Positions 17,430 through 25,375 of a stretch of 64,000 nucleotides of DNA are shown here, piece by piece. The notes under the pieces were generated by a model. That model was not told the origin of the DNA, ran no database searches, and saw only the letters and a list, made by a program, of their open reading frames with translations. The position numbers were made by a program, and so were the translations under genes. Source of the stretch: SPCO01 sp964579825 (GTDB lineage Bacteria; Chloroflexota; Limnocylindria; Limnocylindrales; CSP1-4); contig CAZOHT010000002.1 of NCBI GenBank assembly GCA_964579825.1, positions 1-64,000 of the forward strand, given 5' to 3'. The stretch's first letter is position 1, and each line of letters starts with the position of its first letter.

Positions 17430-19139
17430 ATGGACTATCTCAAGCTTGACAAGGTCCGCAAGACGACGACGCCGCTGCAGCTGGACGTCGTCGAGGCATT
17501 CGCGAACGGCCGGTTGAGCCGACGCGAGTTCATCCAGCGGGGCACGATCGTCGGCCTGTCGCTCGGTTCGATCTCCGCGGTCATCGCGGCGTGCGGTGGC
17601 GGCACCGCCAGCACGGCCCCGTCGGCCGGCGCCAGCACGGCCCCGTCGGCCGGCGCCAGCGCCAGCGCCCCGCCCGCGGCGGCCGGTGGCACGATCCGCG
17701 TCGCGATCCAGCGGCCGGTCTCCATCGACCCGGTCGCCATGCAGGACCTCGGCGGCTACGGCGTGACCGCCCAGTGCTTCGAGTTCCTGTGCACCCTCGA
17801 CAAGGGCGGCTCGGACATCGCGCCTGGCCTGGCCACGGAGTGGACCCCGAACTCGGACGGCACCGTCTGGACGTTCAAGCTCCGCGAGGGCGTGAAGTGG
17901 CAGGACGGCAAGGACTTCTCGTCCGCCGACGTCGTCGCCACCATGGAGCGCCTGGTCGCGGCCGGCAACTCCGGCCTGAAGGGCGTCCTGGAGCCGGGCG
18001 GCGCGGTCGCCACCGACGCGAACACGGTCACCTTCACCCTGGCCGGCGGCAACGGGAACTTCCCGTACCTCGTGTCGGTCTTCAACGCGCAAACGTTGAT
18101 CACCCCGGCCGACTACGCCGCCGGGACCACCCTCGACGCGAAGCCCAACGGCACCGGCGCGTGGAAGCTCAAGAGCTACAACCAGGCGACCGGCGCGACG
18201 TATGAGCGCAACCCGGACTGGTGGGGCGGCACCACGCCGCTTGACGGGACGGAGTTCATCTTCTTCGACGAGACCGGCCCGATGGTCACCGCCTACCAGG
18301 GCGGTCAGGTCGACGCGATCGTCCAGTTCGACGTCCTGTCGGGCAAGGCGCTCTTCGACGACACCAACTTCAGCATCATCGCCACGTCCGCCGCGCTCCA
18401 TCGCCAGATCTGGATGCGGACGGACACCGGTGCCTTCGCCGACAAGCGCGTCCGCCAGGCGCTCGCGCTGACGTTCGATCGCCCAGCGCTCATCCAGCAG
18501 CTGTTCCAGGGCAAGGCCGAACTCGGCAACGACCACGTCATCTGGCAGGGCTATCCCTACTTCGACCCATCCGTCCCGCAGCGCACCCAGGACATCGAGA
18601 AGGCCAAGGCCCTGCTGGCCGAAGCCAACGCGACCGGCTTGAGCGCGACGCTCCACTGCGGTGAACTGCTGGAGATCCCGGACCTGGCCGTCCTGCTCCA
18701 GAGCCAGGCCGCGCAGGCCGGGATCACCCTGACCCCGGCCGTCGAGAGCCTGAACACCTTCTACGGAGCGCAGTGGTGCCCCGGCGAGCCGGCCGATCCG
18801 CCCTGCTCCGGTGCGTCCGAACTCGGCATCGTGGACTACGGGCACCGAGCCACCCCGGACGTCTACCTCAACGCCGCGCTCAAGTCCAAGGGCATCTGGA
18901 ACTCGTCCCAGTACAACTCCCCGGCCTTCGACGCCGCCTTCACGGCGTTCCAGACCGCGGTCGGCGTGGATGCCCAGAAGGCGGCCTGCACCACGATCGA
19001 GACCATCCTCAACGACGAGGTCCCGATCGGCCTGCCGTACTTCTACAACTACCTCGCCGGCAACGTGAACACCTTCTCGGGTGTCTACTCCAGCGCCCTC
19101 GGGCAGATGTTCTTCTCGGCCGCGTCCAAGAACGCCTAG
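17430..19139 (+). CDS. Tat-exported solute-binding lipoprotein of a dipeptide/opine-type ABC importer
   Basis: A 569-residue family 5 (DppA/OppA) binding protein. The N-terminus has a twin-arginine motif SRREFIQ at residues 30-36, a hydrophobic stretch and a lipobox ending IAAC (C55), so it should be folded before export and lipid-anchored. A short Ala/Ser/Pro linker (about 59-90) carries an encoded tandem repeat. The mature domain begins IRVAIQRP and contains the family TEWTPNSDGTVWTFKLREGVKW segment (about 133-152). It heads an operon with two permeases and a fused ATPase and is divergent from the amine-degradation run, so it may import that pathway's substrate. Confidence 0.9.
   Translation: MDYLKLDKVRKTTTPLQLDVVEAFANGRLSRREFIQRGTIVGLSLGSISAVIAACGGGTASTAPSAGASTAPSAGASASAPPAAAGGTIRVAIQRPVSIDPVAMQDLGGYGVTAQCFEFLCTLDKGGSDIAPGLATEWTPNSDGTVWTFKLREGVKWQDGKDFSSADVVATMERLVAAGNSGLKGVLEPGGAVATDANTVTFTLAGGNGNFPYLVSVFNAQTLITPADYAAGTTLDAKPNGTGAWKLKSYNQATGATYERNPDWWGGTTPLDGTEFIFFDETGPMVTAYQGGQVDAIVQFDVLSGKALFDDTNFSIIATSAALHRQIWMRTDTGAFADKRVRQALALTFDRPALIQQLFQGKAELGNDHVIWQGYPYFDPSVPQRTQDIEKAKALLAEANATGLSATLHCGELLEIPDLAVLLQSQAAQAGITLTPAVESLNTFYGAQWCPGEPADPPCSGASELGIVDYGHRATPDVYLNAALKSKGIWNSSQYNSPAFDAAFTAFQTAVGVDAQKAACTTIETILNDEVPIGLPYFYNYLAGNVNTFSGVYSSALGQMFFSAASKNA
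17607..17654 (+). repeat. 24-bp perfect tandem duplication in the lipoprotein linker
   Basis: Two identical 24-base units (17607-17630 and 17631-17654) encode two copies of an eight-residue Ala/Ser/Thr/Pro/Gly linker unit just after the lipidated cysteine. Copy number probably varies between strains. Confidence 0.8.
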
Positions 19140-19146
19140 CCCGAAC

Positions 19147-19213
19147 CTCGACCCACGGTCGAGTCATCGTCGATCGACGCACGCGAGGTCGGGGGTCACC
19201 CAGGCCTCGCGTG
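19147..19213 (+). terminator. Two hairpins between the binding-protein and permease genes
   Basis: CTCGACC-CAC-GGTCGAG (19147-19163) is a perfect 7-bp stem. CACGCGAGG (19180-19188) pairs with CCTCGCGTG (19205-19213) around a loop that can itself pair GGGT with ACCC. Such structures often limit read-through or stabilise the upstream message, so that binding protein exceeds permease. There is no T-tract, so complete termination is unlikely. Confidence 0.5.
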
Positions 19214-19242
19214 ACGGTCTCCAGCCCGGGCTGAGGTAGCCG

Positions 19243-20196
19243 ATGGCACGGTTCATCTCGCGCCGCCTGCTCCTGTCGCTGGTCACGCTCTGGCTGCTGG
19301 CGACCATCGTCTTCGTCATCGCGAACGTCCTGCCGAACGACGTCGGCCGGACGATCCTGGGTCCGTTCGCGCCCCAGGAGAGCGTCGACGCGCTCAACGA
19401 GCAGCTGGGGACGAACCGGCCGATCATCGTCCAGTACATCGACTCGATGATCGGCGTGTTCACGCTCGATTTCGGGACGTCCTACGTGACCGGCCAGCCC
19501 GTCCTGCCGACCCTGTTCGACGCGATGGTCCGCTCGACCAAGCTGGCGGCTCTCGCCCTCCTGCTGACCATCCCGGCGGCGATCGCGGCGGGGCTGTACG
19601 CCGCGCGCCGGCGAGACAAGCCGCAGGACCGCGCGATCGTCCTCCTCGGGCTGACGTCGTCATCCATCCCGGAGTTCGTGACCGGCACGATCCTGGTCGT
19701 CGTGGTCGGGGTCCAGCTGCAGCTGCTGCCCGTCCTCGCCACGCCGCCGCCGGACGCGGACATCTTCACGACGATCCGCTACCTGCTCATGCCGGCCATG
19801 GCGATGGCGATCGTGTACTTCGGCTACATCGCCCGGATGACCCGGGCCGGGACGATCGAGGTTCTCCAGTCCGACTACACCCGCACGGCCGCCATGAAGG
19901 GCCTTACGACCGGCCAGACGATGCGTCGCCACGTCCTGCGCAACGCGCTCATCCCGACGGTGGCGGTCATCGCCGTCCAGGTCGGCTACCTGTTCGGCGG
20001 CATCATCGCCGTCGAGAAGATCTTCAACTACAACGGGATGGGCCAGACGATGCTGTTCGCCGCCCAGCGCAAGGACATCCCGATGCTCACCGCGGGTGCC
20101 ATCATCATCGGCATCGTCTACATGCTCGCGACCCTGACCGCCGACATGGTCACCGCCTGGATGAACCCGCGCATCCGACTGGACGCCGAGCGATGA
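19243..20196 (+). CDS. ABC transporter permease, DppB-type
   Basis: A 317-residue inner-membrane permease starting MARFISRRLLLSLVTLWLLATIVF. It has six or so hydrophobic spans and the DppB/OppB landmarks IPEFVTG near 140 and the EAA-like loop YTRTAAMKGLTTGQTMRRHVLRNALIPT near 210, which contacts the ATPase. It overlaps the next permease by 4 bases (ATGA). Confidence 0.92.
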   Translation: MARFISRRLLLSLVTLWLLATIVFVIANVLPNDVGRTILGPFAPQESVDALNEQLGTNRPIIVQYIDSMIGVFTLDFGTSYVTGQPVLPTLFDAMVRSTKLAALALLLTIPAAIAAGLYAARRRDKPQDRAIVLLGLTSSSIPEFVTGTILVVVVGVQLQLLPVLATPPPDADIFTTIRYLLMPAMAMAIVYFGYIARMTRAGTIEVLQSDYTRTAAMKGLTTGQTMRRHVLRNALIPTVAVIAVQVGYLFGGIIAVEKIFNYNGMGQTMLFAAQRKDIPMLTAGAIIIGIVYMLATLTADMVTAWMNPRIRLDAER

Positions 20197-21095
20197 CCGA
20201 CGTCCTCATGGAGCCCGAGCCGCTCCCGCCGGTCCCGTCCCTCGTCGCCGCGCCGAACACGGAGCGGTCGGCCGCACGGCGCGAGACGATCAAGCTGCTC
20301 GTCCGGCGTCCCGCCTTCCTCATCGGCTGCTTCGTGATGATCGCGTGGATCATCACGGCGCTCCTCGGCGAGCGGATCACCCCGTACGACCCGTTCAACG
20401 ACTTCGCCCTGGGCCACGAGCCACCCAACCCGAGTCACCTGATGGGCACGGACAGGCTGGGTCGAGACGTCCTGTCGCGGGTCATGGTCGGCTCACGCGA
20501 CGTCCTGATCGTGGCCCCGCTGGCCGCCCTCCTCGGGGTCACCGCGGGCACGCTGCTCGGGCTCGTCATGGGCTTCTACCGGGGCACGGTCGATGACCTG
20601 CTGAGCCGCCTCGTGGAGGCGTTCCTGGCCCTGCCGGTCGTGCTGGTCGCCCTGCTGACCCTGGTCGTCCTGGGGTCCTCGCCGCTCGTCGTGGTCTGCG
20701 TCGTGGGCATCCTGTTCACGCCGATCGTGGCCCGCACGGTCCGATCCGCGGTGTTGACCGAGCGCCAGCTGGATTACGTGACCGCGGCCCGCCTCCGGGG
20801 CGAATCCGGACCGTTCATCCTGTCGCGCGAGATCTTCCCGAACGTCCTCGGCCCGACGGTCGTCGAACTCACCGTCCGCTTCGGGTACGCCATCTTCACC
20901 GTCGCCACGCTGTCGTTCCTTGGCGTGGGGATCCAGCCCCCCTCCCCGGACTGGGGACTGACGGTGAGCGAGGAGTACTCGAACATGATCTCGGGCGTCT
21001 GGTGGCCCACGCTCTTCCCGGCCCTGGCCATCGCGAGCATGGTCATCGCGGTCAACCTCATCGCCGATTCCCTCCAGTCGGTGGCAAGCGAATGA
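20193..21095 (+). CDS. ABC transporter permease, DppC-type
   Basis: A 300-residue permease with a long cytoplasmic N-terminus, then HLMGTDRLGRDVLSRV near 83 (the DppC signature) and an EAA loop LDYVTAARLRGESGPFILSREIFPN near 195. It pairs with the preceding DppB-type protein to form the channel. The stop overlaps the ATPase ATG by 4 bases, so the operon is translationally coupled. Confidence 0.92.
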   Translation: MTDVLMEPEPLPPVPSLVAAPNTERSAARRETIKLLVRRPAFLIGCFVMIAWIITALLGERITPYDPFNDFALGHEPPNPSHLMGTDRLGRDVLSRVMVGSRDVLIVAPLAALLGVTAGTLLGLVMGFYRGTVDDLLSRLVEAFLALPVVLVALLTLVVLGSSPLVVVCVVGILFTPIVARTVRSAVLTERQLDYVTAARLRGESGPFILSREIFPNVLGPTVVELTVRFGYAIFTVATLSFLGVGIQPPSPDWGLTVSEEYSNMISGVWWPTLFPALAIASMVIAVNLIADSLQSVASE

Positions 21096-23266
21096 CGACC
21101 GAACTCACGGCGCCACCGACGGACGCCCCGGCCGAGTCCGCCGCGCTGAAGATCGACGACCTGTCGCTCGCCTACGTCGTGCGCGGCATCCAGCGTCCGG
21201 TCCTGCGCGGCGTGTCGTTCGAGGTCCGGCCGGGTGAGTCGTACGGCCTCGTCGGGGAGTCCGGGTGCGGCAAGTCCACGACCGCGTACGCCGCGGTCCG
21301 GTACCTGCCGCGCAACGCCGTCATCACCGGGGGTCGGATCCTGGTGGCCGGCGACGACATCACGAAGATGAACGACGACCAGGTCCGCCGATTCCGGATG
21401 CACCACGCGTCGATGGTCTACCAGGACCCTGGGGCGGCCCTCAATCCGACGACGAAGGTCGGCCCGCAGGTCGTCGAGGCGTTCACGATCCTGGGCCAAA
21501 GCAAGGACGAGGCGGAAGCGAACGCGCTCAAGGCGCTCCGCCGGGTCCAGATCGGCGACCCGGAGCGCGTCTCCCAACGCTACCCGCATCAGCTGTCGGG
21601 CGGCATGCAGCAGCGCATCGTGATCGCCATCGCGCTGGCATCGGACCCGAAGCTCCTGGTCCTCGACGAACCCACCACCGGCCTGGACGCCACGGTCGAG
21701 GCGAGCGTGCTCGACCTCGTTCGGACCCTCCAGGCCGAGACGAATGCGGCCGTCCTGCTCATCGCCCACAACCTGGGTGTCATCCGGACCCTGTGCGACC
21801 GGGTCGGCGTCATGTACGCCGGCAAGATCGTCGAGGAGGGCGATGCGGCGACCGTCTTCGAGCGGCCCCAGCACCCGTACACGCTGGGTCTCCTTCGCTC
21901 GCTCCCCCGCCACGGGATCCGGAAGTCCCAGCGAGCCCTGTCGACCATCCCCGGCAACCTGCCCCAGATCGGGACGAACCTGCCGACGTGTGTGTTCGTC
22001 GACCGCTGCCAGCTGGCGACCGACCTGTGCCGGACCGTGGAGCCACCGGTCGTGGAGCTCGGACCGGGTCGCTGGACGCGCTGCCATCATCGGGAGCGCC
22101 TCGTCGAGCTGGTCGAGCCGCCGTCGACCGCCGGGGCCGAAGCGGTCCACGGCGAACTGGCCCTGTCCCTGACCGGCGTCTCGAAGACGTTCCACCAGAG
22201 CGGCCAGGACGTGCCCGCGCTGGTCAAGGTGGACCTCGAGCTGTTCGACGGCGAAACGCTCGGCCTGGTCGGCGAGTCCGGTTCCGGCAAGTCCACCCTG
22301 GCCAAGACCATCCTCGGTATCGAGAGCCCGGACGCCGGCGGCGCCGTCGGACTCGGCGACCATGCGCTCGCGCCCGAGTCGGCCAAACGCCCGACCGCCG
22401 ACAAGCGCGCCATCCAGATGGTCTTCCAGAACCCCGATTCCGCGCTCAACCGAGGCTGGACGGCGCGACGGATCCTCGCCCGCTCGGTCAGCAAGCTGAC
22501 CGGCCTGAAGGGCAAGGCGCTCAACGATCGGGTCGACGGCCTGGCCGCGGACCTGCGGCTGACCCAGCGCCACCTGGACCTGAAGCCGCGCCAACTGTCC
22601 GGCGGGCTCAAGCAACGCGTGGCGATCGCGCGCGCGTTCGCCGGAGACCCGGCGATCGTCGTCGCCGACGAGCCGACGAGCGCACTCGACGTGTCCGTCC
22701 AGGCCGCCATCCTGAACCTCCTGTCCGAGCTCCAGGTCCGGAGCAAGACGAGCTACCTGCTCATCTCCCACGACCTCGGCGTCATCCGCTACCTGGCCGA
22801 CCGGATCGCCGTCCTGTACCTCGGTCGGATCATGGAGGTCGGTCCGTCCGAGGTGGTCTTCGGGGGCCCGAATCACCCGTACACCGAGGCGCTGCTGTCG
22901 GCGGTCCCCAACGTGGACGGCGAGGACCGTGCCCGGATCCTGCTGGAGGGCGAGATCCCCAGCCCGGCGAACCCGCCCAGCGGCTGCGTCTTCAACACCC
23001 GCTGCCACCGGGCGATGGCCGGCATCTGCGAGGTGACCGAGCCGCCGCTGATCGAGGTCGCACCCGGCCATCAGATGCGCTGCCACATCCCGATCGAGGA
23101 GCTCGGCCGGTTGCAGGCGAAGGCCAAGCCGGGCGAGGTCATGTACTCGACGATGCCGGTGGTCGCCACGGACGACGAGGTCGATCCAGCGAACGATGCG
23201 GCGATCGGTGCGGTCGACCCGTCACCTTCGGCGGCGGACGAACTCGGGCCGACCCCGCCGGCCTGA
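21092..23266 (+). CDS. Fused DppD-DppF-type ABC ATPase
   Basis: A 724-residue protein carrying both ATPases of the importer. Half 1 has Walker A GESGCGKST near 55, signature LSGGMQQR near 168 and Walker B LLVLDEPTTG. Half 2 has GESGSGKST near 395, LSGGLKQR near 501 and VVADEPTSA. Each half ends with the oligopeptide-transporter C-terminal region, with cysteines (CVFVDRC; CVFNTRC) as in Fe-S-binding DppD/F tails. These are usually two genes; the fusion occurs in several phyla. A glycine/proline/aspartate-rich tail follows. Confidence 0.92.
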   Translation: MTTELTAPPTDAPAESAALKIDDLSLAYVVRGIQRPVLRGVSFEVRPGESYGLVGESGCGKSTTAYAAVRYLPRNAVITGGRILVAGDDITKMNDDQVRRFRMHHASMVYQDPGAALNPTTKVGPQVVEAFTILGQSKDEAEANALKALRRVQIGDPERVSQRYPHQLSGGMQQRIVIAIALASDPKLLVLDEPTTGLDATVEASVLDLVRTLQAETNAAVLLIAHNLGVIRTLCDRVGVMYAGKIVEEGDAATVFERPQHPYTLGLLRSLPRHGIRKSQRALSTIPGNLPQIGTNLPTCVFVDRCQLATDLCRTVEPPVVELGPGRWTRCHHRERLVELVEPPSTAGAEAVHGELALSLTGVSKTFHQSGQDVPALVKVDLELFDGETLGLVGESGSGKSTLAKTILGIESPDAGGAVGLGDHALAPESAKRPTADKRAIQMVFQNPDSALNRGWTARRILARSVSKLTGLKGKALNDRVDGLAADLRLTQRHLDLKPRQLSGGLKQRVAIARAFAGDPAIVVADEPTSALDVSVQAAILNLLSELQVRSKTSYLLISHDLGVIRYLADRIAVLYLGRIMEVGPSEVVFGGPNHPYTEALLSAVPNVDGEDRARILLEGEIPSPANPPSGCVFNTRCHRAMAGICEVTEPPLIEVAPGHQMRCHIPIEELGRLQAKAKPGEVMYSTMPVVATDDEVDPANDAAIGAVDPSPSAADELGPTPPA

Positions 23267-23290
23267 CCCGGCCTGACCCGGCCTGACCGG
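23261..23290. repeat. 10-bp tandem repeat at a convergent gene end
   Basis: Two copies of GCCTGACCCG and one of GCCTGACCGG follow each other across the ATPase stop codon, between convergent genes. No strong terminator hairpin is evident here. Confidence 0.6.
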
Positions 23291-23292
23291 GC

Positions 23293-25344
23293 CTACAGCG
23301 TCATCGCGATCCGGCGGGCCTCGTAGATGGCGGCATGGATATTGCGGCTGGCGACGGCGTCCCCCGTCCTGAACAGCTGGAACGTGCCGGTCTCGTTGAC
23401 GATCCGCGTCTGGGCCTGCCCCGCGAGGAACGCGTCGACGTCCAGCTCACCGCCATTGGTCGAGCGTCCGGTCAGGTCCAGGTAGAGCCCGTCGTTCGGG
23501 GTCGTGCCGTACGCCACGACGACCTGGTCGACGGTCCGATGCGACGTGGTCTTCGTGTAGTCGTTCCACAGGTCCACCTCGAGCCGCCCGGCGCCGTCGC
23601 GCCGGATGGCGGTCATCCGGTGATCCGGGGTGAGGCGGACGCCGTGCTCGTAGAACGTCGCAAGGTAGCGCGGGTAAGCGGTGCCGGTCACCTCGTGCCC
23701 GACGTGGCGGTCCGGCGTCACGAGTTCCACCCGCGAACCGGCGGCGACCAGCCGCTCGGCGCACGACAGCCCTTCCTCGGTGCCGTGGTCGTCGAAGAGC
23801 AGGACGTCGCCGGCCGACGCCGAGACCGACCCGCCGATGATGTCCCAGGTGCTGACCACCAGGTCGGTCCCTTCCGTCAGGTCCGGCATCCGCGGCGACC
23901 CGCCCGTGGCCACGATGACGACGTCGGGCGACAGCGCCAAGACCTCGTCGACCTCGACGACCGTGCTCGTGCGCAGCGCCACGCCGAGGTGCCGACACTC
24001 CGCCGCCAGCCAGCCGGTGATCCCGATCAGGTCGCTCCGTCGGGGGGTGGCGCGAGCGGCCAGCTGGACCTGCCCGCCCAGCTCCGGGGCGGCTTCCAGG
24101 AGCGTGACGGCGTGGCCGCGTTCGGCGGCGACGCGAGCCGCCTCGAGGCCGGACGGGCCCCCACCCACCACCACGACCCGCCGCGCCGGCCCGTCCGACG
24201 GCGACACGACGTGCGGGATCGTCGCCTCTCGCCCGGTCGCCGGGTTGTGCAGGCACAGCGCCTCCAGGCCGGTGTACAGCCGGTTGATGCAGTACGACGC
24301 CCCGACGCACGGCCGGATCCGGTCCGCCTCGCCCCGCTCCAGCTTGGCCACGATGTGCGGGTCCGCCATGTGCGCCCGCATCATCCCGACCATGTCCACC
24401 AGGCCCTCGGTGATCGCATAGCGGGCCGTGGCGATGTCCGCGATCCGGGCCGCGTGGAAGATCGGCAGGTTCACCCGCTCCCGGAACCGGCCCGCGAACT
24501 GGAGGGCCGGGCCCATGGGCGTCCCGAGTCCGGGGATGACGTGGGAGATCGCCTCGTCCGTCACGATGGACCCCTTGACGATGTTGATGAAGTCGATCGT
24601 GCCGGTCCCCGCCAGGGTCCGCGCGATCTCGACGCCGTCCTGCTCGGTGAGGCCGCCTTCGAGATCCTCCGACCCGACCATCCGGATCCCGACGATGAAG
24701 TCGTCACCGACGGCCTTGCGGATCGCCTCGAGGACCTCGATCGAGAAGCGCAGCCGGTTCGCGAGCGAACCGCCATACCGGTCGGATCGGCGGTTGACCA
24801 GGGGCGACCAGAACTGGTCCATGAGGTGGCCGTACGACTCGACCTCGAGCCCGTCCAGGCCGCCTTCCCGACAGCGTCGCGCGGCCGACGCGTACGCGGC
24901 CACGACCCGCCGGATGTCGCCCTCCTCCATCGCCTTGGGGAAGCTGCGGTGGGCCGGCTCGCGGACGGACGAAGCTGAGATCGTCGGCAGCCAGTCGCCG
25001 TCATCGGAGACCGTGCGGCGGCCCATGTGGGTCAGCTGGACCATCGTGGCCGCGCCGTGCGCGTGCATCCGGTCGGCCAGCTGCTGGAACCACGGGATGA
25101 TGTCGTCGTCGCCGGCGTACAGCTGACCGAAGACCGGGGGCGAGTCCGGCGCGACGTTGGTGGAGCCACCGAACATCGACAGGGCGATGCCGCCCTTGGC
25201 CTTCTCCTCGTGGTACAGCTGGTAGCGCAGCTTCGGCTTGCCGTCGACGGCATAGGCCGGCTCGTGGGCCGTGCTCATGATCCGGTTCCGGAGCGTCAGG
25301 TGACGCAGCTGGAACGGCTGGAGCAGCGGGTCGGTGGCGGTCAT
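23293..25344 (-). CDS. NADH:flavin oxidoreductase, trimethylamine-dehydrogenase/N-methylproline-demethylase-like
   Basis: A 683-residue protein with an Old-Yellow-Enzyme FMN barrel (residues 8-340), an Fe-S loop and a C-terminal FAD/NAD domain (VVVVGGGPSGLEAARVA, from about 389). The cluster region reads RPCVGASYC...LC: C346, C352 and C364 align with TMADH cysteines 345, 351 and 364, but the second cysteine is A349. From memory, proteins annotated as N-methylproline demethylases share this C-V-G-A pattern. The reaction would be oxidative demethylation of a tertiary amine. The ATG at 25344 was chosen because homology begins at residue 8. It lies just downstream of the second MttB gene. Confidence 0.85.
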   Translation of the reverse strand: MTATDPLLQPFQLRHLTLRNRIMSTAHEPAYAVDGKPKLRYQLYHEEKAKGGIALSMFGGSTNVAPDSPPVFGQLYAGDDDIIPWFQQLADRMHAHGAATMVQLTHMGRRTVSDDGDWLPTISASSVREPAHRSFPKAMEEGDIRRVVAAYASAARRCREGGLDGLEVESYGHLMDQFWSPLVNRRSDRYGGSLANRLRFSIEVLEAIRKAVGDDFIVGIRMVGSEDLEGGLTEQDGVEIARTLAGTGTIDFINIVKGSIVTDEAISHVIPGLGTPMGPALQFAGRFRERVNLPIFHAARIADIATARYAITEGLVDMVGMMRAHMADPHIVAKLERGEADRIRPCVGASYCINRLYTGLEALCLHNPATGREATIPHVVSPSDGPARRVVVVGGGPSGLEAARVAAERGHAVTLLEAAPELGGQVQLAARATPRRSDLIGITGWLAAECRHLGVALRTSTVVEVDEVLALSPDVVIVATGGSPRMPDLTEGTDLVVSTWDIIGGSVSASAGDVLLFDDHGTEEGLSCAERLVAAGSRVELVTPDRHVGHEVTGTAYPRYLATFYEHGVRLTPDHRMTAIRRDGAGRLEVDLWNDYTKTTSHRTVDQVVVAYGTTPNDGLYLDLTGRSTNGGELDVDAFLAGQAQTRIVNETGTFQLFRTGDAVASRNIHAAIYEARRIAMTL

Positions 25345-25375
25345 CCCACGGGTCTCTGGAGCGACGAGTCCCGGC

